Shown here: one piece after another, positions 19,884-30,884 of the stretch
Position numbering within the stretch: the first letter of the stretch is position 1
Layout: each line of letters begins with the position of its first letter
DNA from: Tranzscheliella williamsii
Taxonomy: Eukaryota; Basidiomycota; Ustilaginomycetes; Ustilaginales; Ustilaginaceae
DNA length: 64,000 nt
Reading direction: 5' to 3'
Assembly (NCBI GenBank): GCA_023212725.1
Contig: JALBYF010000022.1
Coordinates: 62,001 to 126,000, forward strand
Notes under the pieces: generated by a model
The model's database searches: none
Told to the model about the DNA's origin: nothing
Seen by the model: the letters and a program-made list of their open reading frames with translations, nothing else
Position numbers and translations under genes: made by a program

Positions 19884-21277
19884 TCAAGATGGGAAATAGG
19901 CGCGATAGTCGGCTTGTGTGAGCTCGTATCCCCACTGCCAAAGTGTCTGACGCACCACGGCATTGACGGTAGGATCCTCCCATCTGCCTCCTTTAGCAGC
20001 CACGTTTTGCGCCAAGGCCTTCCTGAACCTCCCGCCTGGCCCACATGCTTTCAGCCAGCGGCTGATTTGCCGCCCATCGTCCGCCGATCTCCGCCCCAGA
20101 TAGAAACGATAGTACCATTGGAACCATCCGCGTGGGTCCAAGGGCTGGATCCATCCCGCCTTTTCCCATTCTTCCAATGGCTGGCCCGCCTTCACTTTGA
20201 ACTTGTTCCTTGACGGATCGAGGTACGCGCTACGTAGCATCATGTCCACGTCGATATCCTCTAGCCAAGAGGTCGGCAGCTCAGCAAGCTCAGCCTCTAC
20301 ATCTAGAGGTCTCTGCAAGACTTTGGAATAGTAGTCACTATAGACCGCGAATAAGTCATGTGCCGCTAATGTCAGCTAGTGCCGCTCTGAGATCGGACAC
20401 GCTCTGGTTGTGATTTGGGTTTCCCACTCACCGGAATGCTGTGCCGCCGAAAGCACCGCCTTTGAGCATCTCTTCGGGGGTAACGTTGGGTGCGAAATGC
20501 CGGAATTCGTCTTCGAAGATCAAAGCCCCTCTGCCTTCGCCAGACCCAAGCTGCTTACGGCCGGGCAGGCTAGCACGTGTCTCGTACACCTCGTCTCCAC
20601 CACTGGTTGGAAGCTGCGGGGCTAAGGGGTTTGACAGTTTTTTCAGTATCGGCTTCCCAGAAAGGTCAAAAGTTTTCGAGCGCTTCGAGCGGTCGGCGTC
20701 ACCACTGCGGTCGTCATCGTCGTCGCCTTCGTCACTGTTCCGCAGCTCTCTTCCACTTGCGCCGCGCCACCTTGGAATGTATGCGTCAGAATCCTCGTTT
20801 TCGTCCGAGTCCCAGTCAACGTACGCGCCGCGAGACGAGGTGGAGGCGCGGCTGCTCTTGCGCGTACCTTGACGGTGCGTTCTCTCCTTCTTCGTTCTGG
20901 CTCTCGAGATGGATGGCAAAAGATCCCTCTCGCGATAGGATTTTGGCTGATTCGTGGCTAGACGGGAAGATTTACGGGCAGGAGCGTCCGAGTCCCGTTC
21001 GTCCGAAGCTGGCGTGCCTACCCTCTTCCTCAACATCAGCACCTTGCGCTCCGGAGAGGGCGGCCTCAGCCTAGTAGTACTCTACAGGGTAGGCCCGAGC
21101 CAAAAGAGGGCAGATTTCAGTTAGCAAACGATTGAGACTGCCGTTCCTATCCAACCAAGCCATGCCGTCACGGCAACGATGGGTACCTACGGTGTCGAGG
21201 CCGAGACTGAGCATCAGCTCGGCATTCTTACGAATGTTTTCGCGGCGTATAGCCTCGTAATCCTCTTCGTCGGCCAT
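19884..21277 (-). CDS. Uncharacterised conserved fungal protein, three exons
   Basis: Exons 21191-21277, 20432-21081 and 19884-20337 join to 396 residues, with introns of 109 nt (ACC|GTAGGT...GTAG|AGT) and 94 nt (CG|GTGAGT...ATAG|TGAC). The N-terminus MADEEDYEAIRRENIRKN is followed by a basic/acidic, Ser-rich disordered middle (an acidic DEGDDDDD run and several KSSR repeats). The C-terminal half, starting FAPNVTPEEMLKGGAFGG, is compact and rich in aromatics: NKFKVKAGQPLEEWEKAG, DPRGWFQWYYRFYLGRR, RQISRW and RQTLWQWGYEL. I recognise this tryptophan-rich block as one found in many fungal hypothetical proteins, but know no assigned function. The nature of the middle suggests a nuclear protein, which is inference. 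Confidence 0.8.
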
Positions 21278-23382
21278 GATACCTGCTCGTGCGGGGGTCG
21301 ATGGAGGAGCACAGCCTCTAGACAGCATGCGATTATGGCAGCATAAAAGGTAAAGGTCAAGTCCTCCTACCGTACCTCCACTCTGCAGAAAAGACCAACA
21401 CTCACAAGAACTAACAATCGAAATCACGCTTTGAAAGTCGCGCGTTGTGAACATCCGCGCACACAACCGCGAGTGCGGTTGTCCTCCAATTTGCCGATCT
21501 ACGAGGCATCGCCCGATTGGGCGTGTCACAACACGCACGGCAAGCTCATCTAAAAGTACTGTGACTGTGTGTCTGTGATTTGGCGTCGCGCTTTGTGCTC
21601 AGCCATCCATGAACGGAGGGGCTCGACCACGCTTTTCGAGATAGCGCCGTTGCCACTATCGGATCTTTCGACGTTGCCGAGCCCCGAGTGCCCAGAGCAA
21701 AGTGGCATTGCTGACCAATCGGCGAGAGTTATGCCTATATTGTCGCTTCCGTCAATTCAGGCCCTTGGCGAGGGGGCGTCACGCTACATCAGGCCATTGG
21801 AGGCATGGTTCTTTAGGCCAAGATGAGCTTTCCTCACTTGTTCGATCAGAGATGTGGAGCCCCAATGTTTGCAGGACGCCGCTGCATGAATAGTTGAATG
21901 ATCGGTCTGAATGGGAACCCGCTAGAATGGGCGACACGCCTGTTGTCCGGCTCCTAAATCCGCGAAGCCTGCAGCGTGTGCAATGCCCCGACGGCAAAGG
22001 CACGCACGCTACTAGAGCGGAACTAGCGGAGCCAGAAGCTACGACGCCATACTAGTCACTTCTGCATTCAACGTCAGCGAGTACTTTGAGTCGTAGCTGG
22101 CTGGAAGGGGCATGCTCGATGGATAGGCGAGATTGCCGCTGAGCGAGTCATGATCTGCTCTGGTTTTGGGTTACAAGGCCGGCAAAAGATGCTAGGTGCT
22201 GCGCGTGGAATTCGCGGAAAAGTAAACAATGGAAACAGGAAGTACTACATACAACATGAATGAGAAAAAAAGCACCCTCCGCAACGAGGAGAAGGCAAAG
22301 AAAGGCCAAGCACAGGACTAGCGAACGGCGGATCGTAACAAAATTTATATCGGCTGGCTAGTGCATTGCCGCGCACTGACCCGACAAAGATATTCTGGTC
22401 TTTGTAGCGTTGTGGTTGTCAACGGCGTTCAGAGCGGAAGTAAGGGTATCCTTCATCAGCCTTGCAAGTATTACTACAAGCGTTGTCGTGATAATACCAA
22501 TCCCTAGACTCACGTTGATCTGTGCTCGGAACGTGTTTACAAACTCAGCCTGTTCCAGTCCGTTTTTCTATGCCGCCCGACGGACGTGTCTCCGCATTTT
22601 GTTGCATCCTCCATCCGTCCGTCAGCTGCCCGCCGTTCAATGTCCGCTTCTGAGCTGAGGATGCCGCAACGATCGAGCTGCTGTTCTGTTTTCTTTCCCT
22701 TGGCCTCAGCCAATTGTAATCCTGTCCCCATGAACAGGGTGATGCACTTCGCTGCAATGAATCCTTCCGTTGGCGAGGCTAGCAAGCATTGCTCAGCCCT
22801 ACAAGGACGGGAGAGGAGATCTGCAAGGAAGCAGTCATGCACAACAAGGACGGTACAATTTCTCGGCTGACGTCTTGCTTTATGGTGATTGGCGCGCTTG
22901 TGGAGACTGACATCGCGAGCTGCGTGGTGCTGGCTTTCTCGCGCTGCGTGTCGCTGTACATAACGTACTGACGCGCCTGCCGACGGCCAACCAAATGTGC
23001 GGCCTCTGACTTCGGTACCGTTCAACAAGCTGTGCAAGTGCATCATGCCGGTCAGGCCGAATTAGCGTCTCGCTAAGGAGCGGCACTGGACAGGCATGAG
23101 TGCACGAGTGCCAGTGTGAGTGTGAGTGCCAGTGCTAGTGCAATGCTGCGCAGCGTGTCGCCGCAGCGTGCATCCAACCTCTACGCCACATACCCCAAGC
23201 CGAGACGAGATTTGTGCCCCACGTAATCATCCCCGCTATAAAGGCTAAGGGTTGGGGAAGCGCCGTACAGGTACCACCTGCCCTCTCGCCCCTCGTCCCT
23301 CCGTTCTTCCGTCAGCTACCCTTCCTCCCGTCTTCCATCCGCTTGCCGCTCTCTCAGCGCTACTATTTGAAAGCCCATCAAG
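21278..23382. other. Divergent promoter gap of about 2.1 kb
   Basis: The two flanking genes start outward from here. No supported coding frame. A low-complexity stretch of GTGAGTGC-like units lies at about 23100-23145. CT-rich sequence just upstream of 23383 (about 23270-23360) fits the leader of a well-expressed gene. Confidence 0.4.
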
Positions 23383-24245
23383 ATGTCCGAGATGAAGCAG
23401 ACCGAAGGCCAGAACGGTCACCACCAGGTGGCCCAGCCCGCCTACCAGGGTGGTCAACCCACCATGCGCGCCGTGACGCCCGGAGGCCACCCGCTCGACA
23501 CCACTCAGCCAGCTTTCCCCATCTACCACCGAAGGTTCGCCAACCCTGCTCCGCTCGGCCTCTTCGGTTTCGCCGCCACCACCTTTGTGCTCTCCATGTA
23601 CAACGTCAAGGCTCGCGGTGTCACTGTCCCCAACGTTGTTGTCGGTCTCGCTCTCGCCTACGGTGGCCTCGCCCAATTCCTGGCAGGCATGTGGGAGTTT
23701 GCTGCCGGTAACACGTTCGGTGCTACTGCTTTCGCTTCCTACGGTGCTTTCTGGTATGTTTCATTGTTCCTTCGGCATTTTGCTTCCGCCTGCCGCGTTT
23801 GCAGGGAAAGACCAGTGCGGGTTACTGACGACTTCTATCTGCGTTGTTGGTGGGTTGCGCGTGTCACAGGATGTCGTACGCCGTTATCCAGATCCCCTGG
23901 TTCGGTGTTGCCGCAGGCGCCTACAACTCAAACGGCGTCCCCGAGGCGCAGCTTGCCAATGCCATCGGCATCTACCTCGCCTCCTGGTTCATCTTTACGT
24001 TTATCATGCTCCTCGCCTCGTTCCGTTCTTCGGTCGGCTTGGTCTCGCTTTTCTTCTTCCTGGACATCACCTTCCTTTTGCTTTTCATTGCCGAGTTCAC
24101 CGGCAAATCCAGTGTCCAGACGGCTGGTGGTGCCTTTGGCATCATCACCGCCGCGGTCGCCTGGTACGTCGGTGCCGCCGGCCTGCTGACCCCCGACACC
24201 AGCTACTTCACCCTACCTGTCATCGAGCTCTCCCGAAAGGACTAA
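23383..24245 (+). CDS. GPR1/FUN34/YaaH (Ato-type) acetate/ammonium transporter
   Basis: Exons 23383-23753 and 23870-24245 (116-nt intron, TG|GTATGT...CACAG|G) give 248 residues. The family motif is present in [18 protein letters not shown] just after a polar N-terminus of about 55 residues. Six hydrophobic helices follow: [78 protein letters not shown] and [17 protein letters not shown]. The product is a plasma-membrane carrier or channel for acetate and related monocarboxylates, or ammonium export, as in yeast Ady2/Ato1. Smooth codon use suggests high expression. It converges on the zinc-cluster regulator. Confidence 0.92.
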
Positions 24246-24561
24246 GCGCGGCCTGGCCTAGCGTCCCCCTTCCCGTCGCATAGCAGCGCCCCGCCGAATC
24301 GGTCTCCCTCCCTCACGACCGCCGTTACAACCCTACATACCAATACTACTCTGTACTATTCCCACTAATACTGTCGCTTCGCTTTCGACCTGTACTCTCC
24401 TTTTCCCCGTAGCCGTTCGAGTGCCCCGAATCCGGATGATGTTCAGTCTACCATAGCCGACGCGTGCACGGGCGAAGGGCGGGGGCGGGCTTGGCGAGGT
24501 ATGCAGATTGCGATGTAGCGGTGGGAGAGGTGAGTAGGATACACGGGGTGGGAAATGGCGG

Positions 24562-27500
24562 CTAGGTGGCGGGTGAGCCGGGGAAGAGGGACTGGTTGAC
24601 TTCGAGGAGTTGATGGACCTCGGCGGCGTAGTTTCTTGCGATGTCCCAGGCGCGGGAGAACTTGCGGAGGGCTTCCTCGATTTCGTGGATGCATGAGCGG
24701 AGTTTAATGGCGAGGCGGTATGCTTGGCGGCCGGCGAGGGCGGGCGGGCGCCGCGCAAGGTGCGGATCAGGCGAGAGGATGGGCGAGAGCCTGCACAACG
24801 CCTCGTCGCCATCGTCCTCGTCGGCGCCCGCCGCCAGCTCCGCGCCGTCCTTCAGGCCAGAAGCCAACTGCGCGTGTAGCGTCTCCATGAACAGCACATA
24901 CGCCGCCAGCACCAGCGAGCACGCCGAAAAGGGCGGCAGCGCCGGCGCCGACCACTGCTCCCGTGACGGCCCTCGCTCGACTCCCAGACTGGCCCCCTCC
25001 ACCGGCAGCGCCGTCAGCGAGTCTCGCCGCCCATGCTGGAAGGTGCTGGTGTTGATATGCTCCAGTTGGGCGTACATCACCCCGGCCGCGAACCGGCACC
25101 GATCCAGCGAATTCGACGGCTCAAATGGCCCTCCGTTGAACCGCGCCGGTATTCCGTATGGTGTCAAGCTGACGTTGCCAAATGCAAAAGCCGACTTGAG
25201 ACTTTGAGGTACACTGCCGGCGCCGCTACTGCTCATGCTGCTGTCGCTGCGCGAACGTCCGGTCTGTTTCGTAGAGAAAGAGCCTCTACTGCTACTGCCG
25301 TCGCGCGAACTGTAGCCTTCTCTTGGTGCAGCCCTGCCAGATGTGGCGAGGCCTTCGGTCGGTCGATGCCAAGGGTGATCACGTCCAGCATGAGCGTTGC
25401 GAGAGGGCTCGGAAGCGCCGTCACTGCTGTCTTCGCACGCGCCAGGGATACCACAGGTTGGCGTTACAAAGATCCTGGCGTTGGCAAACGCCTGTGATCT
25501 GTGTAAAATGATCAGAGCGCCGCTCGTCATCAGCTTGCCTGCCACGCGTAGACTTCGACTGAGCCGCACCTCGTTTTCCTCCTCGAATTGAGCCGTACGT
25601 CGAGAGAGTCCAACCTTGGGAGTAAAGCAGCTTGTGTCAACCCATACAGGATCGTTCCGAGCATACTCCATCACGTCTGTGTCCACTTTCTGCATGCGTT
25701 CAAAGATGGGTACCCAGTTTCGATGCTTCTCAGACGACTGAGAGCTGGGATCCGCCGACCTGTTCTCTGGGCGGCCTTTGTACGAGTCGAGGTCGTAAAG
25801 ACTGGCATATGCCCTTGAAACGAATTGAGCCCCGCGCACCAGGACCTTCCAACTGGAACGATCGCCTCTCAGGTTGGGGAGGAGCCCAAGGTCCGAAGGC
25901 ATGTTCCGCGTGACCGATAGAGGCTTGAAGCCACCCGTGCAGGACATCACTGATGCCGCAGTGTAGCAGGTCCAGTAAGCCCTTCGCGCCCATTCGCACT
26001 TCTGCGCCGGACTGAACCAGGATGGAGTCGACGGAGCATCCTCGCCCGTGTCAAGGTTGAGGGCTTGTGCTTGATTCCACGCCTGGTTCGCATGGTGGAA
26101 CGCGCGACGGCTGTTCAAGCTTCCGTAATGGTAGTGCGACAAAAGAGTGTGGGTGGCGACCAGCTTTATGCGGACCAATTCCAGGTCTGTACCGACACCC
26201 TTTGCGCTGGGCTTGGACGAATCCGAGGGGAATGACGAAGATCGTACAAGCAACGCCACCTTCTTTAGCAAAAGCTTCTCAGCTGACTTGGCATGATAGG
26301 CGGCAACTTCTTCGCGAGAGGCATGCTCGAGGTCAAGCAGCTCCGCCTTTGTTTCGTGGTCATCCGGGTCATGGACAAGGAGACTCCCCTTGACGATACG
26401 CTTTACCTCAGTCTGCGGTAGTTGCAGCGCAACACATGAAGAGATGGCTGCAAGCAAGGCAGATGAGTCATCTTCGGACAGGTGGAAGGCGAGCGATGAG
26501 AGATGACCGGACGGCAACATGACAGGGCAAGCGGGATAAACGAGCTCATAGTAGTCGGACAGCAATGCTCGAGACTGCTGCTCGGAGTTAACAGCTGCGC
26601 TTGATTTAGATGCCGTCTGGATCGCGGTCTCAAGCTCGAGTAGCGCCTGTGGCATGTCAATATCAAAGCTTCCAAAGTCATCCAACTCGGTTTCGCTATG
26701 CACTGCAGCTTTCGGCAAGGCCTCAATCTTGTCGTAGAGATGGTTCAGCGAGAAGCCTGAACACGGTTGCATGGCTTGCAGCTTGTGCAGAAGCTCCAGA
26801 TTCGCTGAGGACAAGTCATCAAAAAGTCCGCCATTACCAGTAGTGTCGGGGCGGAACAAGTGCCGATTTGACATCGTATCACGTTCATGCTCCGAGATGG
26901 TAGGCTCTGCAGGCTTTGTGAAGGCGGCTGCCGCAGTAGTAGCGAAAGAGGTCTCTCCGTCGGGATAGGGATGCAGACCAATGTCTGGCGTTCTTGGCGA
27001 TGCCGTCGCTGCTGCATCCGCATGTTGACCGTATAGACTGGCGCCGTCCGAGGCCGAGCTGACGGGCGTTTGCTGGTCTGCACCAGCCAACTGAGGACGC
27101 GACAAGTGATCAGGTGGTGACATGGACTGTCCCTCATCTTGACTATGGACATGCGAATCGGGAGATCGAACACCTTTGATTCTGCCACTCTTATCACGCT
27201 CGTTCAGGCGTTGCTTGGTAGCCTCTTTTCCTTTGACGCCCTTGAAGCGTGGCCCACCCCTCTTGCTGGCAACGTAGACGCAGCCTCCATCTTCTTGAGG
27301 AATGCCGTCTCTGACACCCCTCAGCGCACAGGGGCCGCAGACGGGCTTGGTCCCGTCACATTTGCGTTTGGCCGATCGGCAGGAGAGACATGCAGCCCGC
27401 GATACGTGACGATGGTGCATTTCAGCCTGCCTTGTAGTCATCATCTGTGGAAGGCCAGTATGGGGGCCTTCGAAATGGGAAGAGAGACCCGGATGGGGGT

Positions 27501-27840
27501 ATGCCAAAGACGAGACATGCAGTGGATCGACCTCGAAGGCTTGGCGAGTGTCGAAAGGGGCGTATGGATGATGGACCGGCCGTTGATGAAAATTAGCGTG
27601 GCGGTGAGATGCTGCGTCAACTGGCCGTGTGTCCCAAGGGGGCCGAGGTGCGAAAGGCAGAGAGGAGGCCGCCATGGTGTAGTCAGGCAGATCTGACTGA
27701 TTGTTGCTGATATAGAGTGGATCAGTCGAGAAGCTCGATGCGGTGCTGGACGACGCAGAGGCACCTTGGCTATACCCCGGTATGTGAGCCTCATCGTATG
27801 CGCTCATACTCGCATCTTGGGGCAGATGGTGGAGAGACAT
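24562..27840 (-). CDS. Zn(II)2Cys6 fungal transcription factor
   Basis: 1,092 residues from ATG 27840; the frame extends to 27885 only through GTG. A His/Pro-rich N-terminus leads to the DNA-binding cluster C151-X2-C154-X6-C161-X6-C168-X2-C171-X15-C187, with the usual basic RSAKRKC block. The final loop (15 residues) is longer than the common 6-9. Basic residues follow (KRGGPRFKGVKGKE). The middle homology region at about 450-720 includes ARRAYWTCYTAASVMSCTGG, typical of the fungal-specific regulatory domain. The C-terminal third has Ser-rich and Ala/Pro-rich parts. A nuclear regulator; targets unknown. The acetate transporter 3' to it is an obvious but unproven candidate. Confidence 0.88.
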   Translation of the reverse strand: MSLHHLPQDASMSAYDEAHIPGYSQGASASSSTASSFSTDPLYISNNQSDLPDYTMAASSLPFAPRPPWDTRPVDAASHRHANFHQRPVHHPYAPFDTRQAFEVDPLHVSSLAYPHPGLSSHFEGPHTGLPQMMTTRQAEMHHRHVSRAACLSCRSAKRKCDGTKPVCGPCALRGVRDGIPQEDGGCVYVASKRGGPRFKGVKGKEATKQRLNERDKSGRIKGVRSPDSHVHSQDEGQSMSPPDHLSRPQLAGADQQTPVSSASDGASLYGQHADAAATASPRTPDIGLHPYPDGETSFATTAAAAFTKPAEPTISEHERDTMSNRHLFRPDTTGNGGLFDDLSSANLELLHKLQAMQPCSGFSLNHLYDKIEALPKAAVHSETELDDFGSFDIDMPQALLELETAIQTASKSSAAVNSEQQSRALLSDYYELVYPACPVMLPSGHLSSLAFHLSEDDSSALLAAISSCVALQLPQTEVKRIVKGSLLVHDPDDHETKAELLDLEHASREEVAAYHAKSAEKLLLKKVALLVRSSSFPSDSSKPSAKGVGTDLELVRIKLVATHTLLSHYHYGSLNSRRAFHHANQAWNQAQALNLDTGEDAPSTPSWFSPAQKCEWARRAYWTCYTAASVMSCTGGFKPLSVTRNMPSDLGLLPNLRGDRSSWKVLVRGAQFVSRAYASLYDLDSYKGRPENRSADPSSQSSEKHRNWVPIFERMQKVDTDVMEYARNDPVWVDTSCFTPKVGLSRRTAQFEEENEVRLSRSLRVAGKLMTSGALIILHRSQAFANARIFVTPTCGIPGACEDSSDGASEPSRNAHAGRDHPWHRPTEGLATSGRAAPREGYSSRDGSSSRGSFSTKQTGRSRSDSSMSSSGAGSVPQSLKSAFAFGNVSLTPYGIPARFNGGPFEPSNSLDRCRFAAGVMYAQLEHINTSTFQHGRRDSLTALPVEGASLGVERGPSREQWSAPALPPFSACSLVLAAYVLFMETLHAQLASGLKDGAELAAGADEDDGDEALCRLSPILSPDPHLARRPPALAGRQAYRLAIKLRSCIHEIEEALRKFSRAWDIARNYAAEVHQLLEVNQSLFPGSPAT

Positions 27841-30800
27841 GGGTGGACCGGTGAGAAGGGACTGAGCCTTCCGCCTGTGTGGCACTCAGGAGGGTGGCGA
27901 TATCTATGGATCAACAGGTCTGCCGTTTGTCTTGGCCGCCTCGCACCGAGGTGTACGTCTGACGGCGAGCCTTTCGCAGCTACAACAATGTGGAATTCCG
28001 GTTGGACATCAACGAAGTTGGCTATGGTGGGCCGAATGGCAAGGTTGGCGTAGTGTCTGACTAATTTGATCGGCACGCCTGTTGAGAATAGAAGAGCGAA
28101 AACGTCACTCGGAAGAGAAGCAGGAACTAGAACAGGCGAGGATTCCACGGTAGCAAGAGTGTCCGTGTGGCTGAAAGAATTTCAAGCGAAACGGAGTGGT
28201 GGACAGAAAGCGGAGTGATGAGTCAGGTAAAGTAAGATAGGTAGGAGCCCGGATGTCTCTGTGTGAGGCTGTTGATAGTGGCGGCAAAGGCGACCGGAGT
28301 ATGATAACAATGCGGGCGAGCGCTGTAGCTGTAATAAGTCAGGACGACGGGATAAAGGTGAAGGAGCAGAAACAGACGGTGAAAGGGCTGCAAAGGATGG
28401 AGGGAGGAAAGAGGCCAAGCGGCCGGGAAAATGCATTTCGAGAGAGGAGTGGAGTAGGCTGAGCGACTTGCGGAAATTCTGCGCGGACGAGTTTGCGTGC
28501 GACAAGAGAGGAAGAGGACCGCGACAAATCCACTCGCAGAATGGGACTGTGAATGATCTGTTATACGAGATTCACGATTCGTGTTCGCTTCGAGCAGCTC
28601 GTCTTGATGCATTCGTCCGACAAAAGTTGCACCACAGGCAAAGGCAGAGCTTGCTAAAGCGAAAAAGTTCACCGAACGAAAGACGGGGCCACCATAGCAG
28701 CAGAATCACATGGGCGAGCACAAGCAATGATACCGATTAATGGGAAAGGGCAAGGGTAGCGGCGGCAAAGGCAGAAAGACACGCGTGCGCTAGGCAAGAA
28801 CCAAGGTAGCCGCAAGAACCAAGATAGCTGATACGCAAGCCGCGACTATGCCGAGAGCGGGGGACAACAAAGTGGCATGGCTGTCGGAATCACCCCAGAC
28901 GGGCAGCGAGAAGGAGCAGTCGGTGAACCTGACAGTACGCAACAACCGCCGATCAGGTCGGAGCCTGGAAAGAAGAATGCGTGTATGACAATTCAAATGG
29001 GTGCTATGGTCTCGCAGCCTAGCTCTTGAAAGCTATAGAAGACATCACTTGTGACTGTGCTATTGAACGGGTGGTGTGACAAGAATTGTGAATGCAGCGC
29101 CTCGACCCGACAAGGGCAGCGAGCGAGGCTTGGACTGAACTCACAATTCAAGTCGGATCGGATCGACTCGATGACTCGGCTTTTGCCACGCTATATTTGT
29201 ATGTCCGTACTAACGTCTGAACCCTGCATCCTGCGCCCTTCCCTCCCGATTGAAGCTCTGGCTGTGAGCCGGACGACCCCACTTGCGCTGTTAACCCCTT
29301 ACCTAGCAAAATTGGTATCCGACACTCCGGGCTGTATTGGGTCGGACCAGGGCTGGCGCTGTTCTCAGCGTCTTGCTCTCTCTGTCTCCAGTATCCTCTC
29401 CGCCGATCGGCGAAGGCCGGGGCACGGTTGGTCGCGATGAAAAGGTGGCAAGGACTGGGCTAGCCCCGCGGTGGGAGGCCTCTTTTTCGACCTCGTATTT
29501 CATAAGCATATCAGCCGGGCCTCAGGCCAGATCCTGCTCAATTGAATGTTCTATCACCGTGCTGAGTGTGAAATTGTCGGTTGAATTGAGGATCATCGCC
29601 GGTCGCATTACATTTAAAACCTTGGCGGAAAAACCTTGCGCCTGGTCACAACGGTTCTGGCTGTCTGCTGCAACGCAGTTTCTATTGCGCTTGCACTTGC
29701 TCAATGACCCAACTCCTCTCGCTCTCTTAGAGTTTCGTCAAATCACGGTTCTATTTGATATGTGTCTTGCCAGCAATATTGCGGTGTCCGTCGGCAGGGT
29801 ACCGCCCGGATACCTCTACGGGAGATACATGGTCGCCATCCCTATCGATTCGGAAACACTTTGTAAGTTAGTTTTCCTTTGATACCCATAAATCAATCGA
29901 TCAGCGTTCAGCACAACTGCTTCCCTGCCGACATAAGGGCGTTTTTCGGATGTTCCCGGCTACGCAAGTTTGTGAGTTTGGAAAACGTGTCGCTATGCGA
30001 TCGCTGACTTTGGCATTCTCTTGTGTGTCGTTGTTTCGCTGTTCGCTGTTCGCTGCTCGCTGTTCGCTGTTCGCTGCTCGCTGTTCGCTGTTCGCGTGAC
30101 TTGATCGAAATCACAGCTCAAGGTTTTTAAACCGTCAAGGTCTCGCACATCCGTTTATCAGCGTCTGCATCTCGGCTGTATCGTGCATGCAGATGTGCTA
30201 TGTCCAAGAGCCGCGGGAGTTGGTTAGCAGCCACCTGCACCCAGCTCGTCCAGCCACAGTTCGATGCTGGAAAGCTCTTGCTATGTTCCATTTTGCAGTT
30301 GAGCTGCTGCTTGCGCCTATGCGGCATGGCGATCAAGCGTTCCAGCTCGACTTCCTTCCCAGCTTTCGAGCCTAGGATTCCCGGCCATGGTTGTAGGAAT
30401 CTCCTAACAAGCCATCGCTGTCCCTACTGCATATCGGCGCAGACCTTGTAGAAGCATCAGCGGGCTAGACACAGTGACCAATCTTATGAGAGGGTTTTAG
30501 TCACTTGTCTGTGGTCGAATCATGATTGGCCCATACCAAGGATACCTTGACACAGGCGCATGAAGGGCGGCGCGGGCTTCGGCGCGCGACGTACGTCACC
30601 ATCCATCCTAAGCATTGCTTCTTGTCCAAGAGACATGGGGTCGATGGATAGACGACAGACCTCTTACTATATGACCTGACTACGACCCTCCTTCGTCTGC
30701 GCAGAGTTTTGTTTCTAGTCGTTGCAGGATGGAGGGGGTAGCAGCATCTACGGACTATGAGGTATGTACTGTATGTGTGTACAGTGTAACAGCAAGGCTG

Positions 30801-30884
30801 AGTTCGACTCTTGTGAACCTACGGCAAGCTCAAATAGATGGTGATTGCCTACCCACCTTGAAAATGCCAAGTCGTTTAGACTGG
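27841..30884. other. 3-kb gene-poor region upstream of the zinc-cluster gene
   Basis: No gene I can support. The part nearest 27841 is likely leader and promoter of the regulator. A minus-strand frame at 28790-28996 ends in a hydrophobic run (SPALGIVAACVSAILVLAATL) like a GPI or membrane anchor, but has no start codon. A plus-strand frame at 29337-29882 starts with TTG and resembles nothing. A heptamer array is at 30034-30095. Confidence 0.4.
30034..30095. repeat. Heptamer tandem array (GTTCGCT) with 21-bp higher-order period
   Basis: About nine heptamers run head to tail. Two GTTCGCT copies alternate with one GCTCGCT copy, so the real period is 21 bp. The array lies in noncoding DNA 3' of the MFS gene. 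Confidence 0.9.
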
